A stretch of 64,000 bases of DNA from Prillingera fragicola. Taxonomy: Eukaryota > Basidiomycota > Tremellomycetes > Trichosporonales > Trichosporonaceae. The notes beneath the pieces are model-generated. The model had not been told where the DNA came from. It saw only the letters and a program-made list of their open reading frames with translations, and made no database searches. Position 1 is the stretch's first letter; each line of letters opens with the position of its first letter. Shown here piece after piece: positions 47,768 to 59,183 of the stretch. The DNA is taken from the NCBI GenBank assembly GCA_002335605.1, contig BEDY01000002.1:744001-808000 (forward strand), in the 5' to 3' direction. The translations under genes and the position numbers were made by a program.

Positions 47768-49412
47768 ATGCAGCTCGACACTGACAAGTACGACGTTGTC
47801 GTCCTTGGGACAGGATTAGCGGAGAGCATTGCCGCTGCGTGAGTAGCTTTGATAAAGGGAAATGGCGCTAATCGACTCGCAGTGCCCTCGCAAAGTCTGG
47901 CAAGACTGTCCTCCACCTCGACCCAAACGAATACTACGGAGGCGAGCAGGCGAGCCTGACACTGGATGAGCTCATATCATGGACGGAGCAACGTTCTGGG
48001 AGCGGTGCTACTGAGACTGCTGAGCGGTCCGTAGCCCCAGAATCGGCGTCGGGCTCGAGCACTGGCACGAGCGTCTACGCCCAGTCCCAGGCAGGTCGAT
48101 ACACGTGCGCGCGTGCCACTGCAATGCCAGAGTCACTCGCGCCTGATAGGCGGCGATATGCCATCTCGCTCTTCCCGGCATTGATGCCAGGTCGGGGAGC
48201 GCTGGTGCAGACGCTGATCTCGAGCGATGTCAGCAAATACGTCAGCTTCCGCCTGCTCGACGGAGTGAGCATCTGGGAGAGCGACGCCGGAGGAGGAGTG
48301 TTCCGGAGGGTGCCGGGGAGCAAGGAGGAGGTGTTCAAGGACAAGAGCATATCGCTCCAGGCCAAGCGTAGGCTCATGAAGTCGCTCATGTTTGCCGGTG
48401 GCGAGTTTGAAGAGGACGAGCAGTTAAAGGGTAAGTCTGGTTTCCGGACATGGGCTAACACCTAGGCCATGAGAACGAGCCGATCCTCGAGTTTCTCATT
48501 CGCACCTTCTCTTTGTCGCCGCGTCTTGGGGAGGCTATTGCATACGCCATTGCGCATGCCGCATCGCCCACCGAGCCCGCGCGTCCTGCACTGACCCGTG
48601 CGAGGCGATATCTCCGCAGTATCGGACGGTACGGTCCATCCGCCTTCCTCGTCGGGCAGTATGGTGGAGCCGGTGAAGTTGCTCAAGGCTTCTGTCGTGC
48701 GTGTGCAGTCTTTGGGGGCACGTATGTGCTCGGCCCTGAGGCGAGCCCGTCGTCCATCTCGGTTGTGGACGGCGGCGTGTCGCTGAGCATCCCCGGCCAC
48801 CCCTCGCCCATCACCGCGACGAACCTGGTCTCGTCCTCTGCCTACCTCCCTGCCTCTCTCGAGCCTCGCCCCTCTACACCACCGAGAATCACAACAACTG
48901 CGCGTATGATCGCAGTTGTCAAGGCCAGGCCGATTCTGCTTCAGCGAACTACATCGTCCGATCCCGACGACCCACCGCCAGAGGATGACGACACGGCCGT
49001 TGTCGTTTTCCCCCCCACGTCCTCCAGCCCGTTGGTGCGAGCGCTCATCATGGGCGAGGGCACTGGCTCCTGTCCAACTGGTCAGTGGCTGATCTATCTC
49101 TGGGCCGACACGAGCTCTACGCACGACGCCTCGGAACTCTTGTCCCCATTCCTGGGCCTGCTGGCGCCGGGTGGCACCGAGTTTGAGGCATCCTACCTCG
49201 AACATCGTACAGAACCCAGCGCAGCTGCTGCGCCTCCAGGCATTGTGCGCCTTGAACCTTATGGCGGCCCGCACACTCTCACAGAGGGCATGGACTGGGA
49301 GGCTGAACAGGCCGAAAAGGCATTCTGGGCTGTTGTCGGCGACTCTGCGCCTGGCAAGGGATTCTTCGAGAAGGACGAGAGTGACGAGGGCGTCGCTGAA
49401 GGTGACGAGTAG
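47768..49412 (+). CDS. MRS6: Rab escort protein (REP/GDI family)
   Basis: Presents new Rab/Ypt GTPases to geranylgeranyltransferase II (family knowledge). Exons are 47768-47838, 47883-48430 and 48466-49412; 1,566 nt, or 521 residues. The N-terminal dinucleotide fold is clear: YDVVVLGTGLAESIAAAALAK, then GKTVLHLDPNEYYGG. Further family blocks are RRYAISLFPALMPGRGALVQ, SKYVSFRLLDGV, AKRRLMKSLMF and AFLVGQYGGAGEVAQGFCRA. A Ser/Gly-rich insert (TAERSVAPESASGSS) replaces part of the region between the fold and the substrate-binding region, as in REPs and unlike shorter GDIs. Extra length and the divergent second half favour REP over GDI1. Confidence 0.9.
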
Positions 49413-49920
49413 CATGCACGGAGTCTAGATATGTAGTATAGTGCATGGCATCTGCTGGTAGATTTGAAGCTTTGGCCGCGCCCGGAGCGTTTGTTGGCAG
49501 GTTGTGCATCGGTGGTGGCGAGCTTGGCACCACGCCAGCGTACGGTGACTCCGAGTCTGACTCGCCACTCCTCTGCACAAGCTTGTCGGGCGAAAAAGCA
49601 TCGCCGTCACAAATACCAGGCTACTCACACCGGCTGACGGAGTCTTGCCCACCCAGGCCGTGTTTATGCATTTTGCCACCAAAACGCGGAAGCCACATGT
49701 CAACGTCTCGTCAGTTGGGTTGTAAACGGCAAACAAGTGCAACTGCAGCCAAACAAGATAGAAACAGCACGGGCGTCGCATCGGCCCACAACGGCCCCGT
49801 CGCTACAAAGAGAAAGAAATGTATCGAAAACGAAGAGCGCCGCCACCTGCTGCACCCGCTCTGGCCGATGTGACCCCGACGAAGGTATTGCCCGCGAGCA
49901 GAGCTCTAGCGAGACAACGC
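49413..49920. other. Convergent spacer between MRS6 and histone H4
   Basis: 508 bp between two 3' ends, with no coding signal recognised. It holds the 3' ends of both transcripts. Confidence 0.5.
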
Positions 49921-51127
<1,207 letters not shown>

Positions 51128-53485
51128 ATGCCGTTCAGAGCTCGTCTGAACCCCGTCAGCCTGGCGCGCCGCCAGGCGGCGGCATTGCGGCTGTCTCGGC
51201 CTCGCGCCCTTCTTGCCGTGAGCTCTGCCGCCGGCCCAGGACCTAGCACGACGGCTGCCTTTCTTGCTCGCGCATACGCAAGCAGCACGGCGCCGCGGTC
51301 GTCGCTGCTGTCCGACTTCTTTGGCAAGTCGCAGTCGACGTCCAAGTCGCCAAAGATCGCCAAGTCCGACCTGTACGTCAACAGCGTCATGGCCGCGCTG
51401 CGCTCCACGCAGACCGAGGACCTAGCAGAAACGTACGATGACCTGTTGCGGCAAGTAGCGGCAGATCCGCGCACCAGGAGGCTCAACCCCGACGAGGCCC
51501 TGCTAATCATGGAGGCTTTGGCCGAGCGATCAGGACCGCGGGTCTTGCCGTTTATTCGTAAACTCTACTCGGACCTCGAGCCCGTCCACGGTTTCCGGGC
51601 GGATGACCGCCATCTCCGCGCCATCCTGGTGGGACTGGCATCGCAGGGCGAGGTGCAGGCGGCGCTGGAGTTGGTGCAGAGCATTGAGGTGACATCAGAA
51701 GCATGGTATGCTTTGGTAAAAGCTGCCGTCACTCGCGGGCCAGAGCAAGTCGACGCGGTGCTCGCGGCTATCAAGAGCTTTGGCATGTCTGATGAGAAGC
51801 TGTACGCTCCGCTCCTTGACCCGTTCAGCAAGGCCAAGGAGGGGGTCACCGAGGGCGATGTTGAGGCTGTGCTGGAGCGCATAAAGGCCGAGGGAGTTAC
51901 CCCAGGTCCATGGTGCGAGTCGCGTTGCGTTGCCGCCTACATTGCTCTGGGAGATGCGACCAAGGCGGCTGCGATCGCTGCCAAATGGTCGCCAAATCGA
52001 TTTGATGACGTTGAGCTGCGGAGAGAGCTCTGGACTGCGACCGTCAACGCCGATATTGCACGCGGAGACGTTGCTGGGGTCGAGACTGCCCTGCGCACAA
52101 TGGAGTGCACTCCTCCGGTTCGCGCCTTTCCGTACCTTTTGGCAGAGCGTCTCGGCGACGGGCTCCCCGACGCCAACGCAGTCATTGCTGCCGCAGACCA
52201 AATCGCACATACCACCGGCCACGACCTCTCCTCTGATGCCTGGGCCATTGTCATTGTCGACTTGCGGCGCAACGGCATGCCAGCAGACGGTCTCTTGCAG
52301 ATCTACCACGGCGCCAGGTCTCGCACCATCACGGGATCGGCGCTTGCCAAGGTTCTTGTCACCATTCTGTGCAAGCAGTCACCTCCGCGGATTCCCGAGG
52401 CAATGGAGGTGTACCAGGACTTGCTGGTGGCAGCCGACTCGGACCCACTCGACGCCAGCATTCAACCCAGCAAGTCGCTTTACACGCGCTTGATAACCGC
52501 ATGCTCCGAGGCGGATCCACCCGCTGCGTCCGAGGCGATTGCCCTGGCATCAGACATGAAGCAGCGTCTGAACCGCGAGTTCTGGTTTAGCGGCAACTCG
52601 CTCACGACCTATGTCAACAGGCTCATGCGCGGCGCAGCAGACCACCCGGACGCTTTTGATGTCTATTCGACACTCCATAGCGTGACCCGCTCGCCCTTGC
52701 CCGAGCAGAGCTATGATGCGATCATCACCACGTTTATTGCACTGTCCTTCCCTGGATCGGTCGTCGCTCCTCCCGACTATGTCATCAACATGATGCAGGA
52801 CATGCGCCGCGCAGGCTATTCGCCTGGTACGCGTATCCTAACCAAACTGCTCCAGTCGTATGCGCTACTGTGTCGTTCGGCCCGTCAACGCGCCTCCGCT
52901 GGTCCCAGCGCCGCTGCCGATGTCGAGTTTCAGCGTGCAGCCCTCTTGAGCGCCACCCGCGATATTGCGTCGCTGGTCAACCTCGACTCTGGCGTCGGCG
53001 TTGACGTCCCCCTCTTGACATCTCTCATGGATGCACAGGGCTCGGCAGGCGCCTACGCCGAGGCCCTCGACACGTGGGATGAGATTGTCCGCCGCCGTCC
53101 CCTCGAGGCCGAGACCTCAAACGCGACCGCCCAGCAATTCAGCGCCTCCATCAACGTCGCGCTGGACACCTGCGGACATGCCGACCTGTATACCCGCGCC
53201 AGCAAGATTTGGCTCTGGGCCAATCGGCACAAGCTGGTGCGCAACAGGCGCAACTGGGCTGCATGGGTCGAGTGTCTCGCCCGTACGGGGAGGCTGGAGG
53301 CTGCCCTCGATGCGCTGGCTCAGGCAGAGGCGGCCGGGCACACGGTCAATGCCGAGATGGTAGCCATCGTACCCAAGTTTGGCTGGCGCGCCCCGGACAA
53401 GGGGGCTCGCATCGTCAAGCTTGTCAAGGAGCGGTATCCCCAACTGTGGCCGCGCGTCGCAGAGATGTCAAACCGCCCGGTGTAG
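51128..53485 (+). CDS. Mitochondrial PPR/helical-repeat protein
   Basis: A single-exon gene for 785 residues. The N-terminus (MPFRARLNPVSLARRQAAALRLSRPRALL split over about 28 residues) is Arg/Ala/Ser-rich with no acidic residues, a typical mitochondrial presequence. The body is a long array of helical pairs with PPR-like spacing (YALVKAAVTRGPEQVDAVLA, WAIVIVDLRRNGMPADGLLQIY, YDAIITTFIALSFPG, WAAWVECLARTGRLEAALDA). By analogy it binds organellar RNA and supports mitochondrial transcript maturation or translation (inference). Absence of introns is unusual in this window. No SMR or other catalytic domain is seen. I cannot name an ortholog. Confidence 0.82.
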   Translation: MPFRARLNPVSLARRQAAALRLSRPRALLAVSSAAGPGPSTTAAFLARAYASSTAPRSSLLSDFFGKSQSTSKSPKIAKSDLYVNSVMAALRSTQTEDLAETYDDLLRQVAADPRTRRLNPDEALLIMEALAERSGPRVLPFIRKLYSDLEPVHGFRADDRHLRAILVGLASQGEVQAALELVQSIEVTSEAWYALVKAAVTRGPEQVDAVLAAIKSFGMSDEKLYAPLLDPFSKAKEGVTEGDVEAVLERIKAEGVTPGPWCESRCVAAYIALGDATKAAAIAAKWSPNRFDDVELRRELWTATVNADIARGDVAGVETALRTMECTPPVRAFPYLLAERLGDGLPDANAVIAAADQIAHTTGHDLSSDAWAIVIVDLRRNGMPADGLLQIYHGARSRTITGSALAKVLVTILCKQSPPRIPEAMEVYQDLLVAADSDPLDASIQPSKSLYTRLITACSEADPPAASEAIALASDMKQRLNREFWFSGNSLTTYVNRLMRGAADHPDAFDVYSTLHSVTRSPLPEQSYDAIITTFIALSFPGSVVAPPDYVINMMQDMRRAGYSPGTRILTKLLQSYALLCRSARQRASAGPSAAADVEFQRAALLSATRDIASLVNLDSGVGVDVPLLTSLMDAQGSAGAYAEALDTWDEIVRRRPLEAETSNATAQQFSASINVALDTCGHADLYTRASKIWLWANRHKLVRNRRNWAAWVECLARTGRLEAALDALAQAEAAGHTVNAEMVAIVPKFGWRAPDKGARIVKLVKERYPQLWPRVAEMSNRPV

Positions 53486-53572
53486 TATGTATAGATGGAT
53501 ACAAAATGCCTAGAATGCATGACTGTATGTACCCTCTTTTGGATTAGTAGCGTATGCTAGGCTAGTCTACAC

Positions 53573-56500
53573 CTATGACGCTGTCACACTGCGGGATTGC
53601 ACGACCTCGAGGGCCGTGAGCGGAGCGGCGTTGGCCCATGCCGCCCGCGGCTCCCAGTCGTCGTCCCCTCCGTCTCCAGTCTCGCACTCAATCTCCCATC
53701 CGCCCATACCCACCAGGCCTGCGCCGCCTACCCACAGGCCCATGTCGACACTGACACTGGCTCCGGGCGCGAGCACACCGCGGTGCGCAAGCGAGCCCGT
53801 GTACAGTGGGGCTGGGAGCTCGCGCGTGGGCTGGCTGCTAGGCGCAGTTGGTGGTGGGAGACGCACGATCCAGCGCGCCGCTCGTGCCGGCGAGCGGTTC
53901 TGCAGCACCAGCTCCACGGGCAGGACGAGGCTGCTCTTCGAGTCGGCAGTAAAGTCGTGCGTGACCCGCCCCGCGCGTGCGGTGGGAATGCTAGCACGCA
54001 CGAATAGCGGCTCCTCCTCGGAAGCGTACACGCCGCCGAGAACCGAGTCCACGAGCGCGCGGCTCCGGCGTGCCGTCTCTTCGTACATTGTGCGCTTGGA
54101 CGCGGCAGTGCTCGACTCGACTTCGCGCCTCAAGCCCTCGACGAGTGAGTGACGTGGCGCGACAGTCAAGCCATGTAGCGCCGCGTGCCCTCGCCTGTCG
54201 CCGTCGCGCCATGTGACCGCAAAATCGAGGTCCAGAGGCTCAAACATGGGAATGACCCGTGGGACGAGTTCTGTCTGCAGAGCGCCAAAGTACTGTGCGG
54301 CAAAGCGGCGGCGGTGTGCTGCACGCGAGGTGAGATAGTGACCATCCGTGTCCGGAAGGCTGATGGACACTGATGCCGGCTCGATGGGGGCAAGGTGGTC
54401 GAGCTCCCCCCGGAGCACCCGTCCAAGGTTGGCAACGAGAGCAGTCTGGTCCAGATCGAGCTTGGCACCTGATGGTGTCAAAGGGAACGCAGCGCGGAAG
54501 CTCTGGTTCGGGTACAGCATTGCTGGAGTGGTCTCTGCACCAGTCGTCTCCCAGTATTGGGCAATAGGACGAAGCGCAGTGAGCTCTAACGGCCCATCTG
54601 CGTGCGATGTGATCTCCACCGATGCAGTGTACCCCTTACGGGTCGGGTTTGCCTCCGCGGCGATTGTGAACAACTTTTTTATGTCGACGTCGTGGCTGAG
54701 CCTCGCAGCGCCTACACCTTCTCCATCCGGGCCTGAAAAGACGGCCAGAGCGAGAAGCTCGAGAGGCCCGGGCGCTGGTGCAGTGAAAGTGATCTCAATG
54801 GACTCGGTGGCTCCAGGTGCGACCGTGCCAGCGAACAGTGTGATGGGCAAATTCCGTGGGATGGTGTTGGAGACCGCGGTTGGGGCTTCCGAGGGCTTGA
54901 TGGCAATGACGCCCCCTCGGCTTACAGCCAACTGCACGTTCTCAACTGGCTGAGTGCCCGGGTTGTTCACGTGAATGATGGCGTCCACGACTTCCCCCTC
55001 GTATAGCACATGCGGTACGCCGAACAGCTCCATGGCAACACGCGGGCTGGAAGCCTCAGTGTGCACCGTGAGAGACGTGTCGATCGCGTATGTGGGAGTG
55101 AGGCGCTGCTGTTTGGTGTTTTGCAACCTTCGGCCGCGACGCTCCAGGCTCTCGGACACTGGAAGGAAGGCGTGGAACATGCAAGACGCAGAGGCGACTG
55201 TAAATGCTCCGCCAGCCTTGGGTGTGACTGCCACCGTAATTTGCCGCGTCTCGTACTGCTCCAACGACAGCTCGTCGATGGTCTCAACCTCGACACCCTC
55301 GGCGGGCTCGATGCCCACGGTTAGCTTCTCAAGAACAATTGGCGCGTTGATGGGGTTTGAGACAGTGAGCTCAACCAAGAACGCCTCACCAATCGCGGCC
55401 ACGATCCTCTTGGTGTCCGGAAGCACCGTCATGGGCTTTTTCCCCTTCCGGTCCCAGTTTGCGAGCATGCGCTGCTCAAGTGCTGCCCAACCGTCTGCTG
55501 ATCCGTTGGCCGACGACTCGACAGGAAGGATGATTCGTGTCTTTGACTTGTCAAACAAAGGTGTGGCAAGTTGGATGTGATCCTTTGCCGCGGCGAGCTG
55601 TTCAGGGTTGTTTGCAAGCTGCTCATATGCAAGGGCAAGGTCATCAAGTACCATTCCGTGCGACGCGGGCACGCCTGTGTCCTCGTCGTGGAGGATACGC
55701 AAAAAGTGCTCCACGGCGACTCCACTCTCGCCCAAGGTGTACGCCTGGCGGCCGAGTGAATGCTCGATGCGGTCCTGAGCGGCCTTCCATGGCCGGTCAC
55801 GGATAATGTTGGAAGCACGCACAAGGCACCGTCTGGAGAAGGTCTTGAGGCCCGCCTTTTCGTACCGGCGTGCAGCCATGGTGAGATGCAAAGCCTGTCG
55901 GCGGCTCCCACGGTGGCCCTTGTTGCCCTTGAGGTCGGCAGCGGCCGCCTCTTCGAGCAGGACTCCACAAGGCACTTCTTCTGCCTCGCCTGCAGCTCGC
56001 ACTAGCGCCACGTTTACGCCACGCCACTCGTTGAGCACCTTCCACGCTTCGTAATAGAGGACGGTGATGCGTAGTGCGTCGAGCTGCACCTCCTTTGCTG
56101 GTATTCGGGACTGGTAGGTAGCGACGGCTTGCTCAAGCCAGGAGGAGATGTCCGTGTGCTGCAGGTTGGTAAAAGTGTATGGCTTTGTCGACGGTGGAGA
56201 TGAAGGTAGGAAGTAATTGTGAGCCAACAACTGCGAGAGGCCGTACATCTCCGTGGCTGCTGCCTGATACCGCCATGCGCGATCCTGGGCATAGTCTCGC
56301 CGCAAGCCATCGTATACGCCGGCAGCGTATTTGTAGTCGCGAAGCATGAACGAAACGTCAGCCAGGCGACGAGCAAGCGCCTCGATTGAGTTAACGGGGT
56401 AGTAGCCCTTGAGACTGTTGTACCCAGCGTTACCAGTCGTAGGTGATGGGCTGGTAGGTCGGCTGTTACCGAAGAGTTTGCGACCAGCGCCAAACAATCG

Positions 56501-57582
56501 TCCAGTGATGCCGCGTTTGTTTGACTGGTATGCCTCGTTCCACTCGCGCACCCTTGCTTCCATCCATGGCACCAGGCTCTGAACAACAATCTCGCGAACG
56601 AGGGCAATGAGATTGTTAACGTCCTCTGGGGTGAGCTTGCTTGCATATCGTTTGCCCGGCTTTGAGCCATCCCTGTTGAGTTCGACTGCCGTGGCGGCGA
56701 CTGGTGCCAGCGTGAGCGATGTCATGGTCGATGCGTAGAGCTGGCTCAACGCAGGCGGGTCCGCAGCACTGTCGGCAGCCGGTGTCGGCAAAGTTGAGTG
56801 CACTGTAAGATCTGGCGAAGGCAGAGGTGGGACCTCTTGGCGGCTGTTCAACACAAGCAATGTAGAATGGGGTCCGTAGGTCTTCTTCACCGCTGCGAGT
56901 AGCTCGTGGGCCGGCTGGAGGTCGGGGCCCATCTTTGAAACGTCATGGACGACGACAAAGAACTTGAGAACCTGGACACCGTCCATCCACGGCGCCGCCT
57001 GCGCGCCCTGACCAACAGCCTGACCATACAGTCGCGTGAGTGTGGGGAGCGGATCTGGAGTCGAGGTGGAGACGGCGAAGAGAACACCGACAGGGTGGTT
57101 GAACGTCTCGTGAGGCGCTAGGGGGCGTGATGCGAGCAACAGCGCTCGCGTTACGGGGTACTGCTGCTCATCTTCTGGGCGGCTGTCAGCAAAATGTCGG
57201 GCGCTATTGAGAGATGATCTACCTGGCTGATTCCTGCCGACGCATGACCCGATCAGGTCCACAACCATGTCGGGGTCTGGCGATGCGAGCTGTGGGTTTG
57301 CATAGACGGACGCATAGTTTACAAAGCGGAGAGAAAATGTTGGGTGCACCGTGGGTGTGAGCGTTGTGGATAAAATAGACACTGCAGCGTTAGTCATGTC
57401 ATGCCATGCCCCAGACTAGAGCTCCTGTACGTACCACGCTCGGTCCCACCCTCCCATGGGCGGAGGAGCTCGTCGAGCCCGTGGCACCCGTTGGCTGCGC
57501 ACGAGTCTGCCACATCGTCGGACGCGAGCACCGCGACGCGCGGGGATAGCGACTGAACGATGGAGAGCGGTGGCGAGGGCAT
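53573..57582 (-). CDS. TRS85: TRAPPIII complex subunit Trs85 (TRAPPC8)
   Basis: A trafficking subunit that directs TRAPPIII, the Ypt1/Rab1 exchange factor, to autophagy and Golgi transport (family knowledge). Exons are 57435-57582, 57223-57381 and 53573-57174; 1,302 residues. Matching family blocks include LVPWMEARVREWNEAYQS, RGITGRLFGAGRKLFG, SIEALARRLADVSFMLRDYK, YAAGVYDGLRRDYAQDRAW, and a C-terminal Ig-like region. The 48-nt intron at 57175-57222 is a multiple of three and stop-free, so an unspliced reading also looks open. I accept it because it has a GT donor, a CTGAC branch site and an AG acceptor, and removes a sequence without family resemblance. The 3' end lies 87 bp from the PPR-like gene. 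Confidence 0.85.
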
Positions 57583-57863
57583 GGTGCCCTGTAGGGTGAG
57601 GGTATTGAGGTGCTGGTTGGCGTGGTAGATGGGTCGTTGCTGATAGTCGAGACGCGCAGCCCAATAGTGACGACAACGACCTGTCCACGATTTTGGCGCG
57701 CCTTGCACCGAGTGGCCAGCCACAGGCGCGTGTACGGTGGCGTGCCTACTTATATATATCTAAGGTTGTTGACTCTGTGGGGTACCCCGCATTTGGATCA
57801 TGGTGACTAGTTGCCACTCGACGACGTGCATTCTTGTCCACAACTGCTCGCAACCGGCTCGAC
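57583..57863. promoter_or_regulatory. Divergent promoter, TRS85 / PNG1
   Basis: 281 bp between the two start codons. A TATATATAT run at 57750-57759 lies 105 bp before the PNG1 ATG and could serve either gene. Confidence 0.55.
57750..57759 (+). promoter_or_regulatory. TATA-like element TTATATATAT
   Basis: The only TATA-like string in this divergent promoter. It is near-symmetric, so it does not reveal direction. It is closer to the PNG1 start (105 bp) than to the TRS85 start (about 170 bp). Confidence 0.45.
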
Positions 57864-59183
57864 ATGGCACCTATAGGATCTCGGGATGGCTCACAAACTG
57901 TTACCCCGTTGGTGGCAGGGTACATTGCTCGCCAACTGCAACGTGGAGTTTACAAAGACATGCCCTTCATCACGCCCTTGACAGGTCCTCAACTGGCAAC
58001 CGTCCGACAACTCGCTGGCGACTTGCTTGCCGTCGAGGCTGGCGTCCAGCGGCTCGTTGAGAGGAAGCCTCGCCGGCCACAACCTTCAATGGAGAGCACG
58101 ATAAAAAGTGTAATGAACCGATATTCTGCCGGCCTGGAGACAGTCCTGGTAGGTTCTATTGTGCGGGCTGGCATTGACGGCCATAGGAGGGCTTGTCGGT
58201 CGACGACGTGCGTGCCACGCTTGCACCCATACAAGCCTTCAAGGACAAAATTCTTGCTGCAGGCCCGCCATTCACGCCGTTTGGCGACGAGGACGCAACG
58301 GCCCTCGCCGCGGCGCAGTGGTTCAAGCACGAGTTCTTTCGCTGGGCAGACCCTATCAAGTGTGTCAAGTGCAATGGCGAGACGAGCTGCACTGGAGTGA
58401 CACTTGAGAGTGTGCCCGTGCCTCCGGTTTCAGGGTGGCCTAGCTCAGAGACCATTCGTGTAGAGCAGTGGTCGTGCAAGGACAACGCTTGTGGCGGAGT
58501 AACGCGGTTCCCTCGTCATGGCAGTATTCGTGCCCTTCTGGAGACTCGCTCTGGGCGCTGCGGTAGGTTGCAGGTCTCTCGCTTGAAGCTGACGCGTAGG
58601 TGAGTTTGCCAATCTCTTCTACGCGGTCCTCCGCGTGCTGGGCCTCGACACGCGCTACGTGTGGAACAGTGAGGACCACGTCTGGACCGAGTACTGGTCG
58701 CCGACGCTCGGCCACTGGGTGCATGTCGACAGTTGCGAGGCAGAGACCAACAAACCGCTCCTGTACGCGCGTGGTTGGGGTAAGGCGCAGGCGTACTGCC
58801 TAGCGTTCGGGCCACGCGGTGCCGAGGACGTCACGCGGGCATATGTTGATGACTGGGACGCGTGCTTGGGTCGGCGCAGGGTGATGATGAACGATGGGAC
58901 TGGCCTGCCCAGTTCGAAGCTGGAGGAGGTAAGTCCGGTCTCGTTGCCCGTGCTGACCGCGCAGATCTTGCTGGCGCTTACGGTCCGTGTCCGGGCGGCC
59001 CGTGGTGAGGAGGATCGGATCATCATGCAGTCGATGGACGAGGCACAGGCGCGGTGGCTGGCTGATGAAAAGGGCCGCTGGCGGGAGGCAGAGCTCGTAA
59101 ACTTGCATGGACGTGATAGTGGAACAGAAGAGTGGCGTAAGGAGCGCGGCGAGTTTGGCGACGGGGGAGGCGATGAGAGCTAG
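57864..59183 (+). CDS. PNG1: Peptide:N-glycanase (PNGase)
   Basis: A cytosolic transglutaminase-fold enzyme removing N-glycans from misfolded glycoproteins during ER-associated degradation (family knowledge). Exons are 57864-58148, 58187-58562, 58600-58928 and 58965-59183; 1,209 nt, or 402 residues. A zinc site is suggested by CVKCNGETSC and WSCKDNACGG. The catalytic triad is complete: Cys in SGRCGEFANLFYAV (Cys about residue 220), His in NSEDHVWTEYWSP, and Asp in HWVHVDSCE. FFRWADPIKC and LLYARGWGKAQAYCLAFGPRG are further family signatures. The last intron (58929-58964, 36 nt) keeps frame without stops, so it could be misread as coding; its GTAAGT donor and CTGACCGCGCAG end are strong. The acidic tail is short. 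Confidence 0.93.

Noticed and set aside
48462..49415. 317-codon minus-strand frame
   Set aside because: Opposite the last exon of MRS6, whose coding assignment is clear from Rab escort motifs.
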